In this document: piece after piece, positions 53,921-64,000 of the stretch | How positions within the stretch are numbered: position 1 is the first letter of the stretch | How the letters are laid out: each line of letters starts with the position of its first letter | Assembly (NCBI GenBank): GCA_964035545.1 | Contig: OZ037771.1 | Span: forward strand, 3,647,128-3,711,127 | DNA from: Bugula neritina | Lineage: Eukaryota; Bryozoa; Gymnolaemata; Cheilostomatida; Bugulidae | Length of the DNA stretch: 64,000 nt | Direction: 5' to 3' | Notes under the pieces: model-generated | What the model was told of the DNA's origin: nothing | Database searches by the model: none | Seen by the model: only the letters and a program-made list of their open reading frames with translations | Position numbers and translations under genes: made by a program

Positions 53921-56073
53921 ATTTAACTAAAAGAAAATGATAACATGAATTAATAAAATATTATGGTAAATAATAAATTTTTTATGGCTATAAGGCAGGA
54001 TGCTTAAAATTATGATAATTTGTCAAAATAATAGCAACATGTTCATTTAAATAGGTTCATTAGTAGGTACTAAAAAGTTTACAGCAGTCTCTGCTAGTAT
54101 CTGTTGGTTGAGTGAAAGCTGTCGGTAAGGTAATTCGAGAAAAAATCTTTTCAAAAACTATGATGATTACAAAGTATGGTATTGATCATCAAGTAATGCC
54201 TGTCAATACCTGTCAAATTTTTCTTTGCACTAAACTACTCTGCTGGGTAGAAGGGCTGCAATGGTAATAATTTTCATTATGACAATCACGCCATCACAGT
54301 CACTGTGACACAAACACTCACACTGACTGTGAGCATGACTATGAGTAATACTAATAGCTAAAGTTATGGCAGCAGTATGGGTATCACACTGATATTGATA
54401 CTAATACTGACAGTGAGATAGCTCAAACTATTAGTATTACTTTTAGCATTCGTAAAAGTAATACTAAAAGTAAAACAAAGAGTAACTGTAAGAGTTAGAG
54501 TGATATTGATACAGGTATCACTATCAGTATCAGTATGGGTACCACTATCAGAATGAGTATGAGTATCAGTATGACATTCTCGGATTTACATTAATGATTG
54601 TCACTCATCAATCATTGTGATTGAGTTTGACTTTGAGCCTATCACTATCAGTATCAGTATCATCATCATGATCACTGTGATTGATTAAGTTTTACTATTA
54701 CTATCAATATTAGTATTACTATTGCTAGTATAAATATTAGAACTAGTGTATTACTATTGCTGTTTAGTACTAGTAGTGTTTATTAGTCTTTCGCTTAGTC
54801 TTACTCTTAGTCACTCATGCTGATCATCACCATGATCATGACGATCAAATTCAATATCATATTGATATTGATATTCATATTGATATTAAACTCAACGTAA
54901 ACATTAGCCTTAGTCTTACACTAATACTAATCGTAATGCAATAGTCATACAGAATTACTTTAATACTTATAATACTAATAGTAATAGTGCAATACTACTA
55001 TTAAGACTACTTATTATATTAGTATCAGCTGTCGCCTATCCAGATTTAGGCTGTTGAAGGAGCTGAATGGTTTGCTTAGGCAGTGGAAGAACACATGGGC
55101 AGCGCGAGTCAACTTTTTCTGCTTCGCTCAAGGGCGTGATAAAAAGCAATGGGTATCCGGCTCCGCAAAGGTATAATTATTATGTTAGTTACTGTATCTT
55201 CAAGCCTTTGCTTCAATCCAGCATTCTATCAGCGTGATATAATTATATGCAGTAATGTACCTTTAACCCTTTGATCACAATGATTGAATGATAATCACTA
55301 TCAGTGTGACTAAAAGTACCACTACGAGTATGCTAATGCCGATGCTTATAGTTATACTTATTACAACTAAACTGAAAGTATCCTCAAACTCAAATTGTTA
55401 AAGTCAACAAATTGAATTGATCACTGATTGTGATTGATTCAATTTGAATGAGTAATCAAAATGAAAATCATATAGTAATAGTAATACTAATAGTATTACT
55501 ATTAGTATTAGTTGTAATTTATAAGTCTAATATTAACTTTAAGTTTAAGTAAAGATTTAATAAAATAATTAATATAATTTTTTTAATAAATTTTATACTT
55601 ATAGTTATACTAATACTTTCACTTATAGTTATACTTATAGTAAAACTAAATGTAATACTTATACACTAATACTGTGTATAACAGTAATAGACTAATATTA
55701 TTAGTAGTAATACTAATACTAATAGTATCATTTAATTTTATAAACTATTACTCAGAAACTTTACTTGGTAAAAGTATTAATTCATGTTGGATAATGTTAT
55801 TTTGTGGTACAATCACAATGTTGAGGGTGTATAATAGTGTATAAACCCAAATTCGCAGTAGTTTTTCGACAATAAATAATTTAAACAGCGTCTTTCAGTT
55901 GCACCACATCGAATCAATTTTTATTGCCAAGATTTTTTATAGCTTCCAAATAAAGATAGTTAATTTTCATGGTGATAGATTGTTTTTTTTTCGATTGCCA
56001 TAAAATGTCGCTATATTCTTGCTTTAATACAAAGTCAATGTTATATTTTATGGTGGAATAGCTGGAACCAAAA
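53921..56073. other. Divergent intergenic, UTP18 to MBLAC1, mostly degenerate simple sequence
   Basis: From about 54280 to 55740 the DNA is built of short words such as 'gtatcactatcagtatcagt' and 'aatactaatagtattactat' without a fixed period. About 55020-55180 is a short complex island ('ggctgttgaaggagctgaat'). Promoters of both genes should lie here; none is obvious. Confidence 0.6.
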
Positions 56074-58619
56074 ATGCCATATGAAATAATTATACTTCGG
56101 CCTGGGTTTTACAAAAAGACAGCTGCAGGTAAATTATAAATCTATCTGCCGCCAACAGTTGTGTTGTTGTGCTACTGGTTCAGACGGGAGTATTTTACAG
56201 GCTGTCATAAGTTTCCACTCACATCACTCTTGTATGTGAGTGGAAACCATTTTCTCACCTAGTATTAGTTTCATTTCTTGGATGAATCACAGTCTTGTCA
56301 TTCTTTTCATTCTCACCTACTAACCTCCAACTCCTTTTAGACCATACTTCTACACTCCTGCATGTCCATTCAAATCACCTGCTATTAGCAATTCCCAGGC
56401 CAAAATATTTGTTTTCCTTTCAAGTTGGCCCAAAATCACTGCTTTTCTTTCTCTCTACATCATTGAAATGTATCTACTGTCATGATGTTTTGTTTTCATC
56501 ATTACGGTATTGTTAGATGTTGCCATCACTTGTTTCTGCCACTATATTCTAAGATATATTACTATTCTACTTGGTCGTCTGAACTGATGCTGGATTTTAA
56601 AACTCGAGGCACTATTTTCATCTAGTTTACTGCAACATCTGTTGAAGGTGAAGGTTACGATGCAGCATGCACTATTACATTATTAAAAGGGAAGTACAAC
56701 ATTATTGTGGACCCAGGATCTGCCTGGGATACTAAGTTTATAATATCAGGTAAGTTTAACAAACTAACTTTAGACCAACTGCTTCAGTTTATCGGTTATA
56801 AAATGTTGTGAACTTACTGCTAGCAGCTCATATTTTTGTGTAATTTCTACAGAGATATTGAAACATGGCTTGAGACCTGAGAACATAAACTATGTAGTTG
56901 GGACGCATGGTCACTCTGATCACATCGGCAATCTGAATCTATTCACTCAGGCTACACATATTGTCTGCCACGATATAAGCAAAGACAATGTTTATTTTCA
57001 ACATCCTTTCGAAGAGGTATTAACATGTGTAAAAAATATTTTGCTGTATTTCATGTCTGTCCCATACTTTGATTGAGTGTTTAATATACAGTATGATATC
57101 GAAAAGTGTGATTTCGATGCTTCAACATTTTTTGCTTTTTTAATATTCACTTTCTGTATCACTAAGTGTGTATACGTCTTTTGCTATCTGATGTGTAACA
57201 TACTATAGAGTCTATAGTATACTATAGGCTATAGAGAATATATAATAAGGCGTGCTGTATACTATAAAATATAAGGTGTGTCGTATACTATAGGGTGTAT
57301 AGTATGCTATAGGGTGTTCCGTATACTATAGATGGGGACGTTTCTATAGAGTCCACTCCAGGGCACACATCACAAGACATCACGGTCTTTGTGACATCAG
57401 GAGACAGTAATCTCGGTGTTGTGGCAGTTGCAGGTACACTTATGAGAATATTTGGAAATCTTTTTAATAATGCTGATAAATATTGTAAAACTGCTCTTTT
57501 ATGGCAATTTCTGCTTGCAAATGAAAGTTAAAGTTAATTAAGTATGATTTAAGTTTTATATCTGTATTCAACAACCAGAATGTGTACTACTATTGATGTG
57601 ATGCATATGGCTCTCAGATATATACTAAGTGACATAGGGGAGTTGTCTATTGTTGAAACATGCACTTAATTGACTTGCCATACACAGTATTCATTCTCCA
57701 CTATTATTTTTCTGGTGGAAGATGAAATATTTCAGAATTTGTATTTTGGGTGACTCATTTTTTTGTACCTTTCAAATATTGTTTTCTGATATTTTCTACT
57801 GTATAACACAAATGTTAATTTATTTTCTGGTCACATATTTAGCTTCAGTACTTGCAGCAAAGTTTTGTATTCTCAGCAAAACTGAACTTTCGATTTCAAC
57901 CCAACAACACCAATTTAACAACTAAATAAACAGCTAAGAAACCACCCATCACAACAACTTGCTTGTTTCAGCAGTACACAAAGCAAGTGAATAACTCAAA
58001 TAAAGAGACTACTGGCTGTTACTTTACAAGACTAAGCTTTTTACACTTAAAACTTCTCTATCATTATGTTGATTTTTAGTCTTAGATATCAATGTTTCAG
58101 GTGATATATTTGAGAATGAGCATTGTTTGTTTGATGACGATCTTTGGATGGGTCAAAGCCAGTTTCCGGAACTTCAAAAAAAGTCCAGAAATACAATACT
58201 CAAGCGTGCAGACACTGTAGTACCAGGTCATGGCGCAATGTTTCAGGTGAGGACTAAACCTAAACACAGGGTCTAAGTATTTTACTTGAATTGCGGTGAT
58301 AGAATAAAATTCAAAGCTCTATGATTAGTTTGGAAAGTTCAGTGTTGTTTAGTAGGTTATTTGCCAGATAGATCTTTTCAGCAGTTTTTAAGAAATATCA
58401 TCCACTCCTTTTTCTCATGCAGACGTATCTACTCAGAACAGCTGTTGGAGTGTGATTTTTTAAAGTTGTAGTAAAGTCAGTATTGTAATAACAAGAAATT
58501 ATTGGAACCTCACTACTGAGTTTTCAATCATCACTTAAGTTTCCTTTTCTTACCAGGTCCCTGCATCATACAAACTTATGGAAGAGGCGGAATCCACAGT
58601 CAACCAGAAGACAAGTTAG
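56074..58619 (+). CDS. MBLAC1: MBLAC1-like metallo-beta-lactamase-fold hydrolase (216 aa)
   Basis: Six exons: 56074-56128, 56648-56749, 56853-57016, 57313-57433, 58101-58246 and 58557-58619 (651 nt). The zinc motif is [10 protein letters not shown] (His71, His73, Asp75, His76), the next ligand His125 is in STPGHTSQD, Asp149 is in GDIFE, and the last histidine, His191, is in VPGHG, so all metallo-beta-lactamase ligands are present. [14 protein letters not shown] is diagnostic of MBLAC1, in human a nuclease for replication-dependent histone pre-mRNA 3' ends; other members are called glyoxalase-like, so the substrate here is open. The exon 2 acceptor (GTTGAAG|GTGAAG) has a poor pyrimidine tract but is the only one that keeps frame. 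The exon 4 acceptor sits inside a tandem repeat. Confidence 0.88.
57205..57331. repeat. 'gtatactatagggtgt' tandem repeat running into MBLAC1 exon 4
   Basis: Units of about 17-20 bases (gtgtcgtatactatagg, gtgtatagtatgctatagg, gtgttccgtatactatag) continue across the exon 4 acceptor, so the first codons of exon 4 belong to the repeat. Confidence 0.7.
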
Positions 58620-58744
58620 TCATTGAGCAAACGTTGACATTGAGACAAGTCATGTGACTACAGCGGCCTCAAGTTATTTTCAAAACTCATATTACTAATA
58701 TTGATATTTTCCTCTTTTAGTGCGGAGTTGTTTTCACATTACAC

Positions 58745-58750
58745 AATAAA
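58745..58750 (+). terminator. Poly(A) signal of MBLAC1-like gene
   Basis: AATAAA 126 bases after the TAG stop. Confidence 0.6.
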
Positions 58751-60297
58751 CGAATTTTATATAAAGTATTATGTTAGTTCTTGATTAGCCTTCTATGTAA
58801 ATGTGAGTCTATGGGTATAGTTTTAGCCGGCACTGGCTGTTATTCTACTTTTGACAATTCTTTACACCTTCAAGAAAAAATTTTTTAAATGGCAGTTATC
58901 TTCTCTTTCAATGATGGGTACATCAGGTTGTGAAATAAGTAGCCGCTTTATTTCCTACTACACTATGAGCATTTTTTCATGAGTTACAATATATTCTTAT
59001 TGTACACTATTGTGTTGCTCAAGATAAAAGTTCGCCTTTAGCATGTGGTTGACAATTCCTGGCAAACAATCCCATTTGGTTTTTTATCTGTGATTCGTGT
59101 GTCTATCAAATATGCAGAATGCGTTGCTTATATCAGTCTTGTACTTGAGATCACAATAAGTTGAACTTTCTGGCTCAAGGTCAGTTATAAGTTGAATTTA
59201 AATTATCACCTTGTTTACAACGAGTTATTACTCCTATTCTGAAAACGGCCGATTAAATTATCACGGTACAAAAACTTTTACGAGTGGCTTTTACAATGCA
59301 ATGCAACTCCGAGAAATTTCAACCCGGCTAAATTGAATTTCTGACCAAAAATCGTGAAGGTATAAAGGCAACTTGATAAAATACTTTTGTAAACTTAAAA
59401 AAATAAGTCTACGCTATCAAATCAACTCTCATTAATATTACTGCATATGGTAGGCTTTGCTCAACAGTATTGCAACAAGTTTTATATTTGTTTAGAAGTG
59501 AAATCTCAATAGCATCTGAAATAATAGACTATATTATTCTTTGCTGAGGGAATATTTGTATATGTCCAGTTTCAGGCACCTACCACAGATAAATAGCTGC
59601 ATGTATTCTTACACTTTGCGGTACTTAACTTTCTTGTAAAATTAGCTAATGTAGTCAAATCATGTGTTGATTAACTGAATACAGAAATTCATTAGAGAGT
59701 TTTTTGCATTGGCTCGGAAACTCAAGGGTTATCTTATTTAACAGAAGTGTTATCTTAGAACAAACGGGCCATTGTCACAAATAGTTTTTTGGCATATTTC
59801 CTTTACACACATACACTAGCTAATGCACATGCAGGCTATTCCCAGGGTAGCATTATACCATTGATACATTCCTCACTGTAAAATATTACTATGACTGAGC
59901 TGATAACATTGGCTCAAGTGCTATCATATTTCACAGATAAATAACATTATCAGGCTAGCAGTGACAGTCAGTTGGTAACTGCAGACAGATCTGTGAGGTT
60001 TGACATGGCAGATCAGGTGACATCATGTAAGTAGGCTACTAGTTTCTGGGCTCTTAGTTTCCACTCTGAAAATAAAGTTTTGGTAAAACACTGAACTTCC
60101 GCTTCCAAAATACATTGCTATACCATCTACACAGTTATTACCTAGTGCAGTTTTTCCTGAAACTGTGGTGGCAGTGAATGTTTGACTGATATCATGTTGA
60201 AAAACTCTGTCAATCAATATCCTGTGTCCACAATCTTTTTGAGAATTACTCATCTATTAACAATAATTGCTACGAGAAACACAAATGCATTCTACAG
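58751..60297. other. Intergenic and amidase 5' region
   Basis: 1.5 kb AT-rich. An ATG at 60005 (ATGGCAGATCAG...) near a GTAAGT donor at 60027 may belong to the first amidase exon, but its phase does not fit the next sure exon. No other gene is seen. Confidence 0.45.
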
Positions 60298-63200
60298 TTC
60301 CTATTCTGATGTAGATATCCCTTTGGTTGAGCCAGCCTCTCTCGAAGATTTATCTCAGATATCTAATGAACTCAGACTTGGTATTGCTGAACATGAAAAC
60401 AAAGACTATTTGGGTAACCTGACACTAAAATGTAATTTTATTGAAAACTAAAGAATTTATGTCATTGTAATTATTCCACTACCCTACCTAAAAGAACAGC
60501 CCTGATAAGAAAATATTTTTGGTCAACATGATATAGTAGTTTTCAGAGTAACACCAAAGCAGGTTTGACCAAGTGTCTTTTCTAACATCACCAATGTCCC
60601 TAATGGGGGTTCTATCTACCCCTCCCTCCAGTCATGTTGCACATACCAACCTAGCCGTTGCTCTACTCACTTAGTAAACATTTGTGTCTCTTCTAGAAAT
60701 TATAAGAATATGTTGACTAAATGTGTGGACACAGTAGGATTAATTAATTTTGCTTTCACACCAAATGCACTTTATTAAATGTTAATATTAATTCACATTA
60801 CTAATTTAGTTGTTTCCAAATCTTACAGAGGTTGTAAATGGTTGGTTAAAGAGTTGTGATGGCTTGAGATTGATTGAAGAGGAAACAGTGCCTGTCTTGT
60901 ATCCAAGGATTCCAGGAGTAAAGCCAGCAAGGAAGGATAACCCCTACAATGCATGGTAATATGTTTTAAACGTTTTAATATTATTCTAAAATACCAGTCT
61001 GGCACAGGACACAGCATTGGATGATGATGTAATAATAGCCAAATATCAGTGTAAAACAAATCTTATGGTCGGATGGCTTTAGTATATACTACTGTCCTAT
61101 ACCCTACTATACCCTACTATACTTATGTAAGTTTATGGTCACCATCCCTGTACTACACTCTACTATACCCTACTATACGCTACTATATTCTACTATACTA
61201 TACTCTACTATACTCTACTCTAGCTTAGTTTACTTCACTCTACACTTTTTCAGTTTACTTTAATTTAAGAGTTTTTGATTTAAACTTTTCAATAGCTGTG
61301 GAAAGTTAAACACAAAAAATATCATTTTTTAGGGCCACGAAAGTAACGATAAAAGGAGAAGACTCTGGACTCTTGGCTGGGAAAACTGTTGCTATAAAAG
61401 ATAACGTGTTTGTAGCTGGAACTCCTCTAACTAATGGGTCTAAGATATGGGAGGGGTACACTCCAGAGTTTGATGGTACAGTAGTTACTAGGATACTACA
61501 AGCAGGTAATATCTTACAGGGAGTGAACTACACAGGTTACAAGCTTTGTTTCGTAGCTCTATTTACTGAGCTAGGAAGCAAGAAGCAAATCATAAATTTA
61601 TAGAAACCTTTTGTTGTTATTTGTGAAACTCATCTTGCTTTAAGAAGAGGAAATAAACCAACATTCTGCTCACGAACAGGTAATAAAATAAGCTCATGCA
61701 TTTGCCAGGAACAAGCTAAATTAGTGGCAATAATTTTCCTGTTTTTATGTGTGAGCAGTCATTGTCCAAGGGTTAGAGCACTTAATTAACACAAGGTCAG
61801 TGGTTTGAATCCCAGTAAAGACCATTGGAGATCTTGGGAAGAACATCTAATTATGTTTGCTCCTTTGTTACACATAAGGTGGTACTATTCTGGGAAAATC
61901 AACATGCGAGAATCAGTGCTGTTCGGGGAACAGTTTTACCAGTGCCAGTGGCCCGGTTCTGAATCCTGCAGACCAGACCAGATCTGCTGGAGGCTCTAGC
62001 TCTGGAAGTGCGGCTCTTGTAAGTGTGTCTTGATCCTAGCCCGTATGCGTTATTAGAACACAAGTTAAGAAAACTTCTACATTGCAACAATTGTGAGTGT
62101 TTTGGTAGACTGAGGTGTTAGAGTAATGTTGTGATCAAACTTGAGTGTTTTCATGCCCTCACCAACATACACAGCTTGTGAAATCATGAGGTAGATATGC
62201 TATTCACTTTAAACAAACACTTTTTAAACTAAAACTTTTAAAACGTGCCTATCCATAATAATGTAATAACAAGTATAAGAATTCTACTCAAACATTTGTT
62301 TTCTTTTTGTTTAGACTCTTGCATTCAACAATGAGATGTGGTCTCAAACAACTAAGAATGAAGTTTTCAGTCTAGCCTAAAGATATGCAATGGGTTTCTG
62401 AATAACAGCACAGAATCTGCAAACCATTTAATATACTTGTATATAACTGAGATATTTGATTTTTGTAGATAGCCGCTGGGGAAGTGGACATGGCTATTGG
62501 TGGAGATACGGGCGGTTCAATACGCCTCCCCAGCAGCTGGTGTGGCTGCGTAGGACTGAAGCCGACATTTGGTTTAGTGCCTGTAACAGGTTCTTTAGGT
62601 AACGAAAACTTTCAAGTGTTAAGAAGTAAAGAAAATGCTATAAAAGACAATATTTTAATCCATAATTTTTACGTCTTACATAAAATATGTGTTGCTATAA
62701 TAATACAATAAAACTGTAAGTAATATATTATATCATTTAATATTGATGACTACTAATTTACTGCACAACAAGTTTAATAATGATTGTCAGAATTTTTCAG
62801 GTTTGGAGCCCTCTTTAGATCACCTCGGCCCAATGGCTTCTAATGTTACTGACGTAGCAAAGCTGTTAGAAGTTATTGCTGGATATGATGGCGGGAGAGA
62901 TCATAGACAGAATCCTCATGTGACAATACCTAAATACAGTCAGTTGGTAAGTGGGTCATTTTACTTAATTTAGTACACGTTGAAAACTCCAGTTTTTAGC
63001 TATTTTTCACCATTTAACTGCTAATGAACATGGGTTTTTGCCCAAAACTAGTAAAACACCAATAAATACACCACAATAATTAAGCTTCTTCTTAATTTTG
63101 CTTGATTTCCCATCTTTTTTCTTATTTATTTAGCTTATTAGGAGTGCGGACCGTTACGAAAAAACCGTAGCGGTCCGCAACCAAGAGTAGCTGAATAATT

Positions 63201-63817
63201 AGGAAAAAACATGGGAAATGAAGCAAAATTAAAAAGAACTTTGATTATTTAGGTGTATTTATTGGTGTTTTACTAGTTTTGATCAAAAACCCATGATCAT
63301 TGGCAGTTAAATGGTGAAAAATAGCTAAAAACTGAAGATATCCAGTGTGTACTAAATTAAGTAAAATGACCCAAGTTCCCATACAGCCACATGTTCAAAC
63401 ATTACCTGTACCACTGCAATGCATTGTGGGAATAACAGGGAGCACTGAAATACATTGTGGGAATAACAGGAAGTACTGTAATAAACTTCTTGCTGCTCTC
63501 ATTATACTAAGCTCCTCATGTTTTACACTACATTTGAAAATATACAAGCTTTATTGAGCAGGCAATAAAATATTATGTTTTAGTTATAAGCCCTACATCT
63601 ACACTTTATGCATTCATTACAGCTGCGACATGTTTCAGTAAAGTTATTCTATGATTTCAGCTGAAAGGAGATTTGACTGGTGTTAAGTTGGGCTATGTTA
63701 AAGAGGGATATGAACATGCTACTCCTGGAGTTAAGTCAGCAATGGCTGACGTAATAAATCTGATGACCAACTGTGGTGCTGTTGTTGAAGAAGTCAGCAT
63801 TCCTCTACACCTTCAGT
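60298..63817 (+). CDS. Amidase-signature hydrolase, partial (start unresolved, 3' end outside window)
   Basis: Exons seen: 60298-60413, 60829-60955, 61333-61505, 61879-62018, 62469-62598, 62801-62946 and 63661-63817, continuing past the right edge. The Ser-cisSer-Lys triad is present: Lys in [11 protein letters not shown], cis-Ser in AGGSSSGSA, and nucleophile Ser in [14 protein letters not shown]. Flanking blocks such as [26 protein letters not shown] and [11 protein letters not shown] resemble bacterial-type amidases more than vertebrate FAAH, and no membrane segment is seen. The enzyme should hydrolyse a carboxamide; the substrate is unknown. The first sure exon needs a phase-2 predecessor. 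The ATG exon at 60005-60026 ends in phase 1, so an exon is missing or the start is elsewhere. A SINE-like copy abuts the exon at 61879, and a MITE lies in the intron 62947-63660. Confidence 0.85.
60550..60660 (-). mobile_element. Decayed SINE-like fragment in amidase intron
   Basis: The minus strand has 'attggtgatgttagaaaaga' and a 'tagagcaacggctaggttgg' head-like stretch. A weak member of the family. Confidence 0.35.
61085..61250. repeat. 'ctactataccctactata' simple repeat in amidase intron
   Basis: Imperfect 10-11-base units of 'taccctacta' and 'tactctacta'. Confidence 0.75.
61756..61878 (+). mobile_element. SINE-like copy ending at the amidase exon acceptor
   Basis: The head is 'attgtccaagggttagagca' with a B-box-like GGTTTGAATCC. 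The body is 'accattggagatcttgggaa' then 'gaacatctaattatgtttgc', and 'tcctttgttacacataag' matches 'tcctgtgtcacatag' of the 13158-13336 copy. The exon at 61879 begins immediately after it. Confidence 0.65.
62953..63372. mobile_element. 420-bp foldback MITE in amidase intron
   Basis: The two halves are inverted copies: the left end GGGTCATTTTACTTAATTTA is mirrored at the right end, and AAGT flanks both sides (62949-62952 and 63373-63376). A perfect central hairpin (GCGGACCGTTACG against CGTAGCGGTCCGC) lies at 63145-63178. No coding capacity. The left AAGT is part of the splice donor GTAAGT at 62947. Confidence 0.87.
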
Positions 63818-63824
63818 GTATGTT

Positions 63825-63900
63825 TCTACTTACTTGCTTATTTACATACTTACTTACTTACCTACTTACTTACTTACATATCCTTCTATCTTATGTGCCT
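63825..63900. repeat. 'ttacttac' tetranucleotide repeat
   Basis: Runs of 'acttacttacctacttactt' just after the donor of the last visible amidase exon. Confidence 0.8.
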
Positions 63901-63942
63901 ACTTATTTACATACCTACAGTGTATGGGTTTACTTAGGGAAG

Positions 63943-64000
63943 CAGCCGTCGTCTAGGGGTTAGAGCATTTGCCTAGTAAGCACAAAGTCATGGGTTCGAG
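63943..64000 (+). mobile_element. SINE-like copy cut by the window edge
   Basis: tRNA-like head 'gtcgtctaggggttagagca' (A box) and 'gtcatgggttcgag' (start of B box) reach the last base of the window. Confidence 0.55.

Overview
The window is AT-rich nuclear DNA from an animal. Its genes are broken by many GT-AG introns, there are tRNA-derived SINE-like repeats and hAT-type MITEs, and introns carry long TA tracts. The gene set (torsins, PUDP, UTP18, MBLAC1, an amidase and an IgGFc-binding-domain mucin) fits an invertebrate bilaterian. I lean towards a lophotrochozoan, but the sequence alone does not settle the phylum. Exon limits below come from splice consensus, reading phase and remembered family alignments; no search was run.

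Layout. 1-3.4 kb holds a 65-bp minisatellite and an AACGTT-rich repeat. 3.4-11.6 kb carries two recently duplicated torsin genes (+ strand), each with five exons and duplicated intronic tRNA-like pseudogenes. 12.7-16.3 kb is a complete six-exon PUDP-like HAD phosphatase (- strand). 16.8-19.1 kb is a 2.3-kb foldback element with 8-bp target duplications and a TA-repeat core. 20.3-23.9 kb is a third, more diverged torsin (+). 25.3-37.7 kb is an 18-exon gene (+) for a single-pass membrane mucin: IgGFc-binding-like ectodomain, Ca-binding-like loops, long Thr/Pro repeats, a transmembrane helix and a Ser-rich tail. 38.9-53.9 kb is UTP18 (-), 14 exons, converging on the mucin gene. 56.1-58.6 kb is an MBLAC1-like metallo-beta-lactamase (+). 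From 60.3 kb past the right edge is an amidase-signature enzyme (+).

The neighbours do not form an operon or a pathway. The torsins act as AAA+ ATPases in the ER or nuclear envelope, PUDP, MBLAC1 and the amidase are independent metabolic or hydrolytic enzymes, and UTP18 works in nucleolar 18S rRNA processing.

The most novel candidate is a small gene nested on the opposite strand inside the 6.8-kb intron of UTP18: TATA box, two ATG-free leader exons, a 70-codon reading frame starting right after a splice acceptor, and a poly(A) signal. Other points of note are torsin copies with a canonical Walker A Lys-Thr in place of the torsin-specific Lys-Asn, a MITE whose target duplication lies inside a splice donor, and a SINE copy that runs into a splice acceptor.
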